Shown piece by piece: positions 40,198-50,553 of a stretch of DNA of 64,000 nucleotides. A program made the position numbers and the translations under genes. The notes beneath the pieces were generated by a model that was given only the letters and a program-made list of their open reading frames with translations, ran no database searches and was not told the origin of the DNA. Source of the DNA: Collinsella tanakaei YIT 12063 (GTDB lineage Bacteria > Actinomycetota > Coriobacteriia > Coriobacteriales > Coriobacteriaceae); the NCBI RefSeq assembly GCF_000225705.1, contig NZ_JH126467.1, positions 495,849 through 559,848 of the forward strand. The letters run 5' to 3'. Position 1 is the stretch's first letter. Every line of letters starts with the position of its first letter.

Positions 40198-40214
40198 CTT
40201 GACTGATGATAGCA

Positions 40215-40257
40215 AATACAACAAGCGAGATGCCTGCGACTTGTTGGCATCTCGCTT
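40215..40257 (-). terminator. Terminator of the RpiR-ManD-PTS locus or opposing leuS leader hairpin
   Basis: AAGCGAGATGCC (40223-40234) pairs perfectly with GGCATCTCGCTT (40246-40257) around an 11-base loop. On the minus strand the stem is followed by GTTGTATTTG. It lies about 100 bases past the PTS stop. The rest of 40258-40360 shows nothing recognisable. Confidence 0.6.
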
Positions 40258-40360
40258 TATCAAAAAAGAGTATGTACAGGGATAACACACTTCATTGGTT
40301 GTGAGTCATCAAAGGCCCACCAAATGAGTAACTGGACCAGCAAAATCAACTAAGTTGACC

Positions 40361-41755
40361 CTAGCCTTCAAGTTCACCCTGTTCGGCCTTATTGGGGTCA
40401 AAGAAGAACCAAGTGAGTAGGCCCGACACGACTATTCCAACGCCGTGGATAATGAAGTAGTTGATGATGGCCTGCTGGCTGTACAGGTAGGTAACGATAC
40501 CCGGAATGGCAGCGACACCCATACCGGTGCTGGCCGCATGAAGCATTGCACCACACCAACCAGCACAGGCACCACCGCAAAGTGCGAACAGGAACGGCCT
40601 GCCAAACTTAAGGTTCACACCGAAGATTGCCGGCTCAGTAATGCCCAGGAAGGCAGGCAGCGATGCAGCCATATAAAAACCACGCTTTTTAGGATTCTTC
40701 ACCTTAAGACCGGTAACCAGAGCAGCGGTAGCTTGGGCCATAATGCCGCCGGAAATCATGGCGTTAAAGGGATTAAAACCAGTGGTGGCAAGGTAGTCGG
40801 TTTCGAGCGCAAGGAAGATGTGGTGCATACCGGTAACCACGATCGCCTGCTGCGTGCCGCCAAGGATCAGTCCACCGAGGCCAAACGGCAAAGCAATAAC
40901 AAACTTAGCAGCCGCCAGGACAGCGTGCTCGACAGTCTGGCACACGGGACCGATGACGAGCATGCCAAGCAGGCCGGCGACAAGAATAGTGGTGAATGGA
41001 GTAACGATCAGATCCATCACATCAGGGACAACAGACTTTAGAGCTTTCTCGGTCTTCGCAGCGATAAGGGCGACGACAAGAGCAGGAAGAACAGAACCCT
41101 GATAGCCAACCACATTCCACTCCAGACCAAACGGGTGGAAGGTGATTGCCTCAACCGTACCCTTGACCACGTCGTTAGGGTTAGGAAGAAGCGGGTTTAC
41201 CAGCATGAGACCAAGGACGATACCGATAACGGGGCTGCCGCCAAACTGCTTCATACCCGACCATGCAATGAGCACGGGCAGGAACGTAAAGGCGGTTTTC
41301 ATCAAGATAGTTGCGATTGTCAGAACGTTGGGGTCCATCTGGACACCAAACGAGTTAATGCAGTTAATAAAACCGCTAAAGAGACCCGTTGCAACCAGAA
41401 CGGGAATGACGGGAATAAAAATATCGCCCAGAATACGGGATAGTTTCTTAGGGAGCGACATGCCAGCGTACAGATCAGCCTTAATATCGGTGTTAACGCC
41501 ACCCTGATTCTCTCCAGCAACAATGTCATACACGCGATTGACGAGGCCGGTACCCAAGATTACCTGATACTGCTCGCCAGCGAAGAACTGGCCTTTGACG
41601 CCCTCGATGTCCTCGATGGCCTTTTCGTCGACCTTGGCCTTGTCGTGCAGCGTCAAACGCAACCTGGTCGAGCAGTGGCCGACCGCCCTAATATTGTCCA
41701 TTCCGCCAATCGCGGCAATAATGCCATCGGCAATGGCCTTATCGTCAGTTTTCAT
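40361..41755 (-). CDS. PTS transporter subunit EIIBC, Glc family (sucrose/trehalose/MurNAc-like)
   Basis: Imports and phosphorylates a sugar with phosphate from HPr via an EIIA. The 464 residues start with an EIIB domain ('GGMDNIRAVGHCSTRLRLTL', phospho-Cys about residue 28; 'EGVKGQFFAGEQYQVILG') and continue with an EIIC membrane domain containing about 10 hydrophobic segments and the substrate motif 'LGITEPAIFG'. No EIIA domain is present, so an EIIA encoded elsewhere must act. ATG at 41755 follows AAAGGGG. It is 47 bases downstream of the ManD-like gene. Confidence 0.93.
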   Translation of the reverse strand: MKTDDKAIADGIIAAIGGMDNIRAVGHCSTRLRLTLHDKAKVDEKAIEDIEGVKGQFFAGEQYQVILGTGLVNRVYDIVAGENQGGVNTDIKADLYAGMSLPKKLSRILGDIFIPVIPVLVATGLFSGFINCINSFGVQMDPNVLTIATILMKTAFTFLPVLIAWSGMKQFGGSPVIGIVLGLMLVNPLLPNPNDVVKGTVEAITFHPFGLEWNVVGYQGSVLPALVVALIAAKTEKALKSVVPDVMDLIVTPFTTILVAGLLGMLVIGPVCQTVEHAVLAAAKFVIALPFGLGGLILGGTQQAIVVTGMHHIFLALETDYLATTGFNPFNAMISGGIMAQATAALVTGLKVKNPKKRGFYMAASLPAFLGITEPAIFGVNLKFGRPFLFALCGGACAGWCGAMLHAASTGMGVAAIPGIVTYLYSQQAIINYFIIHGVGIVVSGLLTWFFFDPNKAEQGELEG

Positions 41756-41802
41756 GATTAATCCCCTTTCGAGAAGTTCAAAATACATAGTTATGAGTCA
41801 CG

Positions 41803-43008
41803 TTACGGACGAGCAGCCGAGCCATCCGGAAGCCTGCAGAGAAGCCAGCTCAGATCCTTATCGGCAGGAGGGAACTCCGCTGCAAGATCCTCATCGATAT
41901 CAACGCCAATGCCAGGCTGATCGTTTAGATACACATAGCCGTTCTCAACAACCGGCATGCCGGGGAACACGCGATACGTATTCTCCTTAATGCTGCAGCT
42001 CCACTCTTGAATGCCAAAGTTCGGAGACGAAATGGAGAGGTGCGTGTTGACCGCATGCCCAATACCGGACATATCGCCGGGCCCATGCCAAGCCGTACGG
42101 ACACCGTTAACATCCGCAAAAGCAATAATCTTGCGAACGGGCGTGATGCCGCCCGCCTGGCTAATGTGGAGACGCAGATAGTCAACGCTTCGATTCTGAA
42201 CAAGCTGCATCCACTCGTGAGGATTATTGATGAGTTCGCCCATGGCAAGCGGGCACGTCGTATGAGCACGCACCTGATCGAACCACGCGATCTGCTCGGG
42301 AGGCAGCACGTCCTCAAGGAACAACAGGTCGAATTGATCCATCTGCTGCGCAAAGCGAATCGCTTCGGAGGGCGTCAAACGCTCGTGTACATCGTGGCAC
42401 AGCTCGATGTCGTCGCCAAATTCTCGACGCAGCGCAGCAAAGCCCTTAATGGCTGTGCGCATATAGACCTTGGGGTCATAGTAGGCTCCAGGCAACGCAC
42501 CCTTAGGCTTGTTCTCGACGGGAACGTTTCCGCCGTAGCCGCCAATCTGCACGCGAATTCGATTCCATCCAGCATCAACACGCTGCTGAACCAAATCAAT
42601 AGCACCCTCGACCGTCTGCGCATCGGCATGAATGTAAGCCGGAACGGCCTCTCGGCATTTACCGCCAAACAGGTCGTAAAGCGGCATACCGGCCATCTTG
42701 CCCTTAATATCCCAAAGTGCCATATCTACGCCAGAGAGGGCGTTGTTCCAGATTGGCCCATTGCGCCAATAACCAGAAACGTGCGCGGTCTGCCAGATAT
42801 CCTGAATCCGAGCAGGATCCTTACCAGCCAAGAAAGGTTTTAGGTAACGATCGACTGCGTGCGCCACCGCCTCATAACGCTGCGTAAATGTGGCGCAGCC
42901 AACACCGTAGATAGACGGGTCGTTCGTCTCCACTTTCACCACAACGAGGTTAATACCCTCAGGAGCAGTGCAAATTGGGCGCACGTCCGTGATCTTCAAG
43001 GAGTCCAT
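41803..43008 (-). CDS. Enolase-superfamily sugar acid dehydratase, ManD/RspA group
   Basis: Mandelate racemase/enolase-fold enzyme of the D-mannonate dehydratase (ManD, also called RspA) subgroup, which removes water from acid sugars to give 2-keto-3-deoxy acids. The 401 residues keep 'DIWQTAHVSGYWRNGP', 'GVDMALWDIKGKMAGMPLY', and metal-binding acids in 'CHDVHERLTP', 'LFLEDVLPPE' and 'AMGELINN', plus 'AWHGPGDMSGIGHAVN'. Some members have very low activity and act on mannonate and gluconate; specificity here is unknown. It is between the RpiR regulator and the PTS gene. Confidence 0.88.
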   Translation of the reverse strand: MDSLKITDVRPICTAPEGINLVVVKVETNDPSIYGVGCATFTQRYEAVAHAVDRYLKPFLAGKDPARIQDIWQTAHVSGYWRNGPIWNNALSGVDMALWDIKGKMAGMPLYDLFGGKCREAVPAYIHADAQTVEGAIDLVQQRVDAGWNRIRVQIGGYGGNVPVENKPKGALPGAYYDPKVYMRTAIKGFAALRREFGDDIELCHDVHERLTPSEAIRFAQQMDQFDLLFLEDVLPPEQIAWFDQVRAHTTCPLAMGELINNPHEWMQLVQNRSVDYLRLHISQAGGITPVRKIIAFADVNGVRTAWHGPGDMSGIGHAVNTHLSISSPNFGIQEWSCSIKENTYRVFPGMPVVENGYVYLNDQPGIGVDIDEDLAAEFPPADKDLSWLLCRLPDGSAARP

Positions 43009-43138
43009 GTGATTCCTTCCCGATTCATCGAGACACGCTTCTGTTCGCGGTCTCGCCTAACGAGGCCCAGTGTAGGAGGCCAATGTCCCCAAGTGATTCG
43101 AGAAAGCAGATATAGGTACTTCGTCCGCGGTTGGGACG

Positions 43139-43159
43139 AATTCCCAAAGGCTGGGAATT
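43139..43159. promoter_or_regulatory. Palindrome upstream of the ManD-like gene, candidate operator
   Basis: AATTCCCA (43139-43146) and TGGGAATT (43152-43159) are perfect inverted repeats separated by 5 bases. The site lies in the 178-base spacer between the RpiR-family gene and the dehydratase gene, about 130 bases before its start. Its symmetry and place suggest an operator for the RpiR regulator. Confidence 0.45.
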
Positions 43160-43186
43160 TTCCACAGGTCGCTTACCTGCAAAAAC

Positions 43187-43948
43187 TTAACGATGTGCCC
43201 GTTTATATTCGGAATACCTTAAGAACAGGATGCTGACGAGGAGGAAGTACGCATCAAGAACATCGTAGGTGCGCCCTCCGCCGATCGGCAAACTCTCGGT
43301 ACCGACCAAAATGCTCGCATCAGCAAGATGAGCGATATCGTTATCCAGATAGCTCGTTACCGCAATAAAAGGAACATTTCTGGCTTTGAGATTTCGCGCT
43401 AATGTCGTCGCGTTATCAGACTGGCCTTTCAAAGAGAATACAAACAACAAGTCATCTTGAGTTAACGCACCCGTAAGGGCGGCAGTCTCGTCAACGCCTT
43501 CCACGACATAAAAGTACTCATCGCCGGCCAGAAACACGCGACGCATCTCCTGCGCAACTGCGCGCTGAAGTGTTCCCGTACCATAAAGGAACACCTTTGA
43601 GCTTTGTTCGATGAGCCTAAAAACAGACGTGAAATCGCGGGTCAGAAAATCCTTAAGACATTTCGAAACGATGGAGGTATACCTATCGAGAACTGCGGCA
43701 TCAACCATACCGCGCGCATCAGCTTCCACCTCTGCCTTAAGGGCATACTTGAACTCGGAAAACCCTCGAAATCCCAAGCGCTGAGTAAAGCGAAGCACAG
43801 CAGACTTCGATGCATTGCACTTAGCAGCAAGATCAACGAGCGTTGAGTTCGCCGCTTCAAAGCGATGTATCGAAATATAATGCCAAATATCACGATCGAT
43901 CTCACCCAAATCGACGTAATGGTCTCGGACCAGTTCGTCAATCTTCAT
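43187..43948 (-). CDS. RpiR/MurR family transcriptional regulator
   Basis: DNA-binding regulator that senses phosphosugars. The 253-residue protein starts at the ATG at 43948 behind AAGGGAG. Residues about 1-80 are the RpiR HTH ('STLVDLAAKCNASKSAVLRFTQRLGFRGFSEFKYAL'), residues about 110-240 a SIS sugar-isomerase domain ('VFLYGTGTLQRAVAQEMRRVFL', 'LFVFSLKGQSDNATTLARNL'). It is first in the rpiR-manD-PTS cluster and probably controls it. Confidence 0.93.
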   Translation of the reverse strand: MKIDELVRDHYVDLGEIDRDIWHYISIHRFEAANSTLVDLAAKCNASKSAVLRFTQRLGFRGFSEFKYALKAEVEADARGMVDAAVLDRYTSIVSKCLKDFLTRDFTSVFRLIEQSSKVFLYGTGTLQRAVAQEMRRVFLAGDEYFYVVEGVDETAALTGALTQDDLLFVFSLKGQSDNATTLARNLKARNVPFIAVTSYLDNDIAHLADASILVGTESLPIGGGRTYDVLDAYFLLVSILFLRYSEYKRAHR

Positions 43949-44017
43949 TTCTAATATCTCCCTTATGAAAAGCGCCACAGGACGTTTGAGACAACGATAC
44001 TCGAATGTGGACCTATC

Positions 44018-44057
44018 GAAAACAAAAAGCGTCGCCCGCAAATGAAGCGGACGACGC
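44018..44057 (-). terminator. Intrinsic terminator of guaB
   Basis: GCGTCGCCCGC (44029-44039) pairs with GCGGACGACGC (44047-44057) with one mismatch and a 7-base loop. On the minus strand it is followed by TTTTTGTTTTC. It lies 33 bases after the guaB stop. Confidence 0.88.
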
Positions 44058-44089
44058 CTTCAACATAAAAACCCGCTAATACCTAAACG

Positions 44090-45601
44090 CTAGCGATAGG
44101 TAACGGACTGCTGCGAATCCTTCACGACAACGTCGTGGGCGCCGCCTTCGACGATGGAGGTGGAGCTTACCAGGGTCAGGCGTGCCTTTTCCTGGAGCTC
44201 GGGGATCGAGAGGGCACCGCAGTTGCACATCGTGGACTTGACCTTGTAGAGCGTGCCGCCCACGCCGTCCTTGAGGGAGCCGGCGTACGGCACGTAGGAA
44301 TCGACGCCCTCGACAAAGGAGAGCTTCTGCGCGCCGCCCAGGTCATAGCGCTGCCAGTTGCGAGCGCGTGCGGAACCCTCGCCCCAGTACTCCTTCATGT
44401 ACTGGCCGTTGACGTTCACGCGAGAGGTCGGGGACTCGTCGAAACGAGCGAAGTAGCGTCCCAGCATCATGAAGTCGGCGCCCATGGCGAGCGCGAGCGT
44501 CATGTGGTAGTCGTAGACGATGCCGCCGTCGGAGCACACGGGCACGTAGATGCCGGTCTCCTCGAAGTACTCGTCGCGAGCGCGGCAGACGTCGATCAGC
44601 GCGGTGGCCTGGCCGCGGCCGATGCCCTTGGTCTCGCGGGTGATGCAGATGGAACCGCCGCCGATACCCACCTTGATGAAGTCGGCACCGCAATCTGCCA
44701 GGAATCGGAAGCCCTCGGCATCGACCACGTTGCCCGCACCGACCTTGACGGTCTCGCCGTAGTTGGCGCGGATCCACTCGATGGTGCGCTTCTGCCACTC
44801 GGAGAAACCCTCGGAGGAGTCGATGCACAAAACGTCTGCACCGGCCTCGACCAACAGGGGCACGCGCTCGGCGTAATCGCGGGTGTTGATACCGGCGCCA
44901 ACCATGTAGCGCTTGTTGGCATCGAGCAGCTCGTTGGGGTTGGTCTTATGGCTATCGTAGTCCTTACGGAAGACGATGCCCACCAGGTGGTCGTTCTCGT
45001 CCACAACGGGAAGAGCGTTGAGCTTCTTATCCCAGATAAGGTCGTTTGCATCCTTCAGGGTGATGTCCTTATCGCCCACGATGAGCTCGGCGCGCGGCGT
45101 CATGAACTCGGCAACCTTCTTGGAGTGGTCGTCGCGGCTGGGGCGGTAGTCGCGGCTGGTGACGATGCCCAGCAGCTTGCCGCGGGGCGTACCGTCATCG
45201 GTCACGGGCATGGTGGAGTGCCCGGTCTTGTCCTTGAGCTCGATGACCTGGGCCATGGTCATGTCCGGGGTCAGCGTGGAATCGGACTCAACAAAGCCTG
45301 CCTTGTGGTCCTTGACAGCCTTGACCATGGCTGCCTCGGACTCGGGAGTCTGGGAGCCGTAGATAAAGGAAAGGCCGCCCTCGGTTGCCAGGGCGACGCC
45401 CATGTCGACGCCGGACACGGACTGCATGATGGCGGAGACCATGGGGATGTTCAGGGTGATTGCAGGCTCCTCGCCGCGCTTGAAGCGAGTCAGCGGCGTC
45501 TTGAGCGAGACGTTTGTTGGCACGCATTCAGAGGATGAATAACCGGGGACGAGTAGGCACTCGGAAAAGGTATGGGACTCACCTGGGAAAAACGTGGCCA
45601 T
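44090..45601 (-). CDS. guaB: IMP dehydrogenase
   Basis: Oxidises IMP to XMP with NAD+, the committed step to GMP. The 503-residue protein starts at the ATG at 45601 (AAGGAG upstream). It has the N-terminal barrel strand '[13 protein letters not shown]', two CBS domains in the middle (about residues 105-225), the active-site loop '[20 protein letters not shown]' with catalytic Cys, and a mobile flap with '[10 protein letters not shown]' (about residue 405). 'MNCGAL' near the end reads 'MCNCGALS'. Confidence 0.95.
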   Translation of the reverse strand: MATFFPGESHTFSECLLVPGYSSSECVPTNVSLKTPLTRFKRGEEPAITLNIPMVSAIMQSVSGVDMGVALATEGGLSFIYGSQTPESEAAMVKAVKDHKAGFVESDSTLTPDMTMAQVIELKDKTGHSTMPVTDDGTPRGKLLGIVTSRDYRPSRDDHSKKVAEFMTPRAELIVGDKDITLKDANDLIWDKKLNALPVVDENDHLVGIVFRKDYDSHKTNPNELLDANKRYMVGAGINTRDYAERVPLLVEAGADVLCIDSSEGFSEWQKRTIEWIRANYGETVKVGAGNVVDAEGFRFLADCGADFIKVGIGGGSICITRETKGIGRGQATALIDVCRARDEYFEETGIYVPVCSDGGIVYDYHMTLALAMGADFMMLGRYFARFDESPTSRVNVNGQYMKEYWGEGSARARNWQRYDLGGAQKLSFVEGVDSYVPYAGSLKDGVGGTLYKVKSTMCNCGALSIPELQEKARLTLVSSTSIVEGGAHDVVVKDSQQSVTYR

Positions 45602-45641
45602 GGTACTCCTTCGCATGTCGCATGTCGTATAGGTTGCAGCC

Positions 45642-45671
45642 CATTGTAGCGCAGTCGGTGCTGCTACAATG
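45642..45671. promoter_or_regulatory. Palindromic divergent promoter region, guaB / ModE-like gene
   Basis: CATTGTAGC (45642-45650) and GCTACAATG (45663-45671) are perfect inverted repeats. Each strand thus has TTGTAG followed by TACAAT with 15 bases between. The arrangement lies between the two divergent genes and could serve as a shared promoter, an operator, or both. Confidence 0.5.
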
Positions 45672-45734
45672 CAGAGTGTCCAAACTATTACACGATATTC
45701 CAATGCATCGCGATTGTATGAAGGCAGGTCGCAT

Positions 45735-46067
45735 ATGAAATTGAAGGCTTCCGCGCGCCTTGTGGTCAACTCGGAGAACCCCGAGCTGCCGGGCACCTTT
45801 AGCCACGGCTGCGTCATGCTTCTCGACGGCGTGTCTCGCACCAAATCGCTTAACAAGGCCGCCAAAGAGCTTGACATGGCTTATTCAAAAGCGTGGCGCC
45901 TGGTAAAGGAAGCAGAAGGCCAGCTTGGCTATCAGCTCTTGCTGCGCGACGGGGCCAGAGGGTCTAGCCTTACGCCCGAGGGCGCTCGCGCGGTAGAGGC
46001 CTATCGCATCCTTCAGGATGAGATAGACGAGCTGCTACGGCGACGCACCCCCGAGTTATTTGGATAG
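45735..46067 (+). CDS. ModE-type winged helix DNA-binding protein (HTH only)
   Basis: A 110-residue protein with a winged helix like the N-terminal domain of ModE/LysR regulators: '[43 protein letters not shown]' and the LysR-like wing '[16 protein letters not shown]'. There is no molybdate-binding (TOBE/molbindin) domain. Similar one-domain proteins in anaerobes are annotated as molybdenum regulators, but the effector is unknown. ATG at 45735 follows AAGGCAGG. No molybdenum genes are nearby; it is divergent from guaB. Confidence 0.88.
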   Translation: MKLKASARLVVNSENPELPGTFSHGCVMLLDGVSRTKSLNKAAKELDMAYSKAWRLVKEAEGQLGYQLLLRDGARGSSLTPEGARAVEAYRILQDEIDELLRRRTPELFG

Positions 46068-46080
46068 GCGCGAACACAGG

Positions 46081-46653
46081 CTAACCGAAAAACGCCTTAA
46101 GGCCGATGAAGATCAAGACGATGCCGCCGGTAATCTGAGCATGAGAGCCGAAGCGCTCGCCCAAACGACGCCCGATTATCAGGACGGCAAAGCAGCACGC
46201 AAGCGTGGTGAGACCGATCGACAGACCGTACATCACGATATCGGCGCCCGATGCGGCAAGAGAAACCCCGACCACAAACGCATCGATAGACGTTGCGATC
46301 GACTCGAAGAAGATAGTGGCGAACGAAAGCTTGGTGGCCGAGCACGCCTCGGGCTCGCGCAACTCCCGTACGGCCTCGAAAATCATCTTACCGCCGACGA
46401 ACGCGAGAATAACCAGCGAAACAATGCCCGCATAGGCCTCGATGACAGGCGCTATCAAGGTTCCGCCAAAATACCCCGCAACCGGCATAGCGGCCTGGAA
46501 GACGGAAAAGGCGATGGGGATGGCGATCTTCTTTGAGATAGGCATATCCGGCTCGCACAGGGTATTGGACAAGGTGACCGCCATGGCATCCATAGCTAGC
46601 GCGATGCCCAAAACAATGCTCTCGACCAAAGAACCTATAACCGCTGCGTTCAA
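46081..46653 (-). CDS. mntP: Manganese efflux pump MntP family protein
   Basis: Inner-membrane exporter of Mn2+. The likely start is TTG at 46653 with GGGGAGG upstream; this gives 190 residues, close to the family's ~188. There are six hydrophobic segments in two repeats with the acidic motifs 'AMDAMAVTLSN' and 'SIDAFVVGVSLA'. It converges on the ModE-like gene (13 bases apart). No yybP-ykoY Mn riboswitch is seen in the 77-base upstream gap. Confidence 0.9.
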   Translation of the reverse strand: MNAAVIGSLVESIVLGIALAMDAMAVTLSNTLCEPDMPISKKIAIPIAFSVFQAAMPVAGYFGGTLIAPVIEAYAGIVSLVILAFVGGKMIFEAVRELREPEACSATKLSFATIFFESIATSIDAFVVGVSLAASGADIVMYGLSIGLTTLACCFAVLIIGRRLGERFGSHAQITGGIVLIFIGLKAFFG

Positions 46654-46730
46654 GTTTCCTCCCCATACTAAATCTGCAACACCGACGATGCAGAACCAAT
46701 TCACAAGATGAATGCGACCAGGCCCGACGC

Positions 46731-47744
46731 CTAGACGATGCCGCGCAGCGCCCTGTCGATATCATCCACAACGCCAAGAGGGTTGTCGGTCCCCGCAAAA
46801 AGCCTGACGGTGCAACCCCCGTCGCCCTCGAGCGCGGAAACCCTGGTGCGGGGGCCTCCTGCGGGAGCCGTACGGTACTCGGCTCCAAGCGCGCGGATAA
46901 ACTCACCCGCCCGCTCGCCCCGCGGCAGCGCGAAATCAATCGCCGGACCTGCGCCGTGCATAAGCACACTCGAAGCAACATTGCGATCTACATGGGCCGA
47001 AAGACCGGGATAGTCGACACGCGGTATAGCTGGATGGGCGGAAAGGTATTCGGCGATCGCCCTCGCGTTATCCATATGGCGCTGCATGCGAACCTCGACG
47101 GTATCGAGTCCTTGGGCGATGCAGTCAAGCGATGACGCATCCCGAAGAAGGGACGTACGCGCCTCGCTTTGGGACAGCCGCGACTCCAGATGATTTAACG
47201 CCGTTCTTGCCGCGGGATCGTCCGCGCGATGCCCGCCCCGCTTAAATTGATCGCGCGCAACGCTCACGGCAACCACCTTGCAGCCAAGAGATCCGGCGGC
47301 AATGCGATCGAGGGCCTCGAGCACCACGTGAGCTCCAAGGGAAAGGGCACGGCACCCAAAAAGAGAGGCGACGGTGTTATCGACAACCAACAGCGCTCCC
47401 TCTTCTCGAGCGACGACCGCAAGCGCGCGAAGATCTGGAACCCTGAGCCCCAGGCAGCCGATAGAATTCACAAACCAGACAAGTGAAGCGTCTTTGGATC
47501 CCGCATCCCTCCCCGCTCGTACAAACTCGTCCACGCACGGACGGTCGATAAAGCGAATGCAGGTTGAATCGAAACCCTGCAAAAAAGCAGCGGTGAAATC
47601 ATTTGCGCACGCCACCAAACACGTACGGTCCGCAAGGCCCGTTAGCGCAAGGGCCGCGGGCGCATGAGCTGCCCGCATAAACCAAGACGCGCGAGCCGAG
47701 CATGCGCACGCATAGCGCTCCTCGATAGACACGAGGTCACCCAT
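46731..47744 (-). CDS. Degenerate Cys/Met metabolism PLP-fold protein (cystathionine synthase-like) lacking the catalytic lysine
   Basis: A 337-residue protein aligning with cystathionine gamma-synthase/lyase. It keeps 'EGALLVVDNTVAS' with the PLP-ring Asp (D122) and the 'LSLGAHVVL' strand. The next segment, where the family has S-x-T-K-Y-x-x-G-H-S, reads 'EALDRIAAGSLG': the PLP Schiff-base Lys is Arg (R147). The N-terminus also lacks the usual 'TR.....P......TY' region, and the C-terminal 'SHPATMTH' region is altered. It is unlikely to be a normal transsulfuration enzyme. ATG at 47744 follows a G-run. Downstream of thrS. Confidence 0.8.
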   Translation of the reverse strand: MGDLVSIEERYACACSARASWFMRAAHAPAALALTGLADRTCLVACANDFTAAFLQGFDSTCIRFIDRPCVDEFVRAGRDAGSKDASLVWFVNSIGCLGLRVPDLRALAVVAREEGALLVVDNTVASLFGCRALSLGAHVVLEALDRIAAGSLGCKVVAVSVARDQFKRGGHRADDPAARTALNHLESRLSQSEARTSLLRDASSLDCIAQGLDTVEVRMQRHMDNARAIAEYLSAHPAIPRVDYPGLSAHVDRNVASSVLMHGAGPAIDFALPRGERAGEFIRALGAEYRTAPAGGPRTRVSALEGDGGCTVRLFAGTDNPLGVVDDIDRALRGIV

Positions 47745-47794
47745 TGCAATCCCCCCCTTTTTTTGCAAATAAGAAGAATTTATTATTCCATCAA

Positions 47795-47829
47795 AAAGGA
47801 AAGCCCCGCAACCAAAAGGGCTGCGGGGC
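47795..47829 (-). terminator. Intrinsic terminator of thrS
   Basis: GCCCCGCA (47803-47810) pairs with TGCGGGGC (47822-47829). On the minus strand it is followed by TTTCCTTTTT. It lies about 55 bases past the thrS stop. Confidence 0.85.
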
Positions 47830-47881
47830 GCTGTATGGACTCTGTAATGCTTTGGCCGATGAGCCCATCTAAGCAAAGCCG

Positions 47882-49642
<1,761 letters not shown>

Positions 49643-49725
49643 GTAAATCTCCCTCTTGTAGATGAGCTTAGTACCAGAATAAAGATGTATCGCCATGCGC
49701 CCACGCACAATGTATCGATACCGCA

Positions 49726-49762
49726 AAACACCCGCCATCCACATATTTGGAAGACGGGTGCT
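49726..49762 (-). terminator. Possible terminator after the membrane zinc-ribbon gene
   Basis: CACCCG (49729-49734) pairs with CGGGTG (49755-49760); on the minus strand the stem is followed by TTTTGC. The stem is short with a 20-base loop. Confidence 0.4.
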
Positions 49763-49803
49763 TGGACGCGCATATCACGCCGCGAAAACCGGAGCGTGCG
49801 CGC

Positions 49804-50235
49804 CTATTGGATGTGAGTTCGGCAGTACGGGCACACTTTCCAATGAGCGTCGAGCGGCTTGTGGCATGAGGGGCAGACGTTGCGAACCTGCGTGTTGCAT
49901 ACCGGGCAGACAATAAAGTCTTTCTCGATGGTGGTGCCGCACTTGGGACATGCGCCGTACTGGGCTAGCTGGTGCTCGCGGATAGCGACGTCGAGCTCCT
50001 GCTCCTCGCGATCGGACGCATAGGAATTGGGGCGCAGGACAATGTATGCGATGAGGCCGACCAGCGGGATGAGCGCGACCAGGCCCCACGCCCAAAACGC
50101 CTTGACGCCGCGGCGCTTCGCGTCGATGAACACATAGACGACGGAGAGCACGTACAGTGCGACAATGAAGCCGATGAACAGATAGACCGCCATCATCAAC
50201 TGCGGCGACATGAGCTCCTGGATATACTTCGACAT
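49804..50235 (-). CDS. Membrane protein with double zinc ribbon
   Basis: A 143-residue protein. Residues about 13-37 and 47-68 are membrane segments, arranged like the PLDc_N-type N-terminal hairpin ('FIDAKRRGVKAFWAWGLVALIPLVGLIAYIVLRP', positions 37-69). The C-terminal half is a double zinc ribbon with C96/C99/C110/C113 and C121/C124/C135/C138 (DZANK-like). Function is unknown; the zinc ribbons probably face the cytoplasm. It stands alone upstream of thrS and is divergent from the FAD oxidoreductase operon. Confidence 0.8.
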   Translation of the reverse strand: MSKYIQELMSPQLMMAVYLFIGFIVALYVLSVVYVFIDAKRRGVKAFWAWGLVALIPLVGLIAYIVLRPNSYASDREEQELDVAIREHQLAQYGACPKCGTTIEKDFIVCPVCNTQVRNVCPSCHKPLDAHWKVCPYCRTHIQ

Positions 50236-50553
50236 AGCGATGCGCTACCTTCCTATCTGGTACGCCGACTTGCGGCGACATGGTCTTTGGCATTGTATAC
50301 CGCATACGGCGGCTTCGTCCATTATTCATGCATTTTGATTCAACGCGGCCCGGTGGCGGCATCGCCCAGCAGCAAGAATCCCCGTATGTATAGAAACGCG
50401 TCGGGGCGAATGGCGCCGTCCGCTAACGGAGCATAAGGCCGTTCGCGGACGCTTATTGACGCTTCGTCTATATCATGCGTGCCAATCCTGCCGCAGGGAT
50501 ACCATAAGCCATGAAACATGAACACCTGACACCAAAAAGGACGTGATATCAGG
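50236..50553. other. Gene-free divergent intergenic region
   Basis: Spacer of 318 bases between the minus-strand zinc-ribbon gene and the plus-strand oxidoreductase operon. It contains an inverted repeat GTCCGCTAACGG (50418-50429) / CCGTTCGCGGAC (50439-50450), 11 of 12 paired with a 9-base loop, and a TTGACG (50456-50461) that may be a -35 box of the plus-strand operon. No convincing small gene is seen. Confidence 0.5.

Noticed and set aside
40048..40200. T-box riboswitch upstream of leuS
   Set aside because: No AGGGTGGNACCGCG-like T-box sequence and no antiterminator/terminator pair with a T-run ahead of leuS are visible.
46654..46730. yybP-ykoY manganese riboswitch upstream of mntP
   Set aside because: The gap is only 77 bases and does not show the paired helices and conserved loops of that riboswitch.
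50340..50525. 61-residue minus-strand ORF in the intergenic region
   Set aside because: Weak start context, no family resemblance, and it spans the inverted repeat at 50418-50450.
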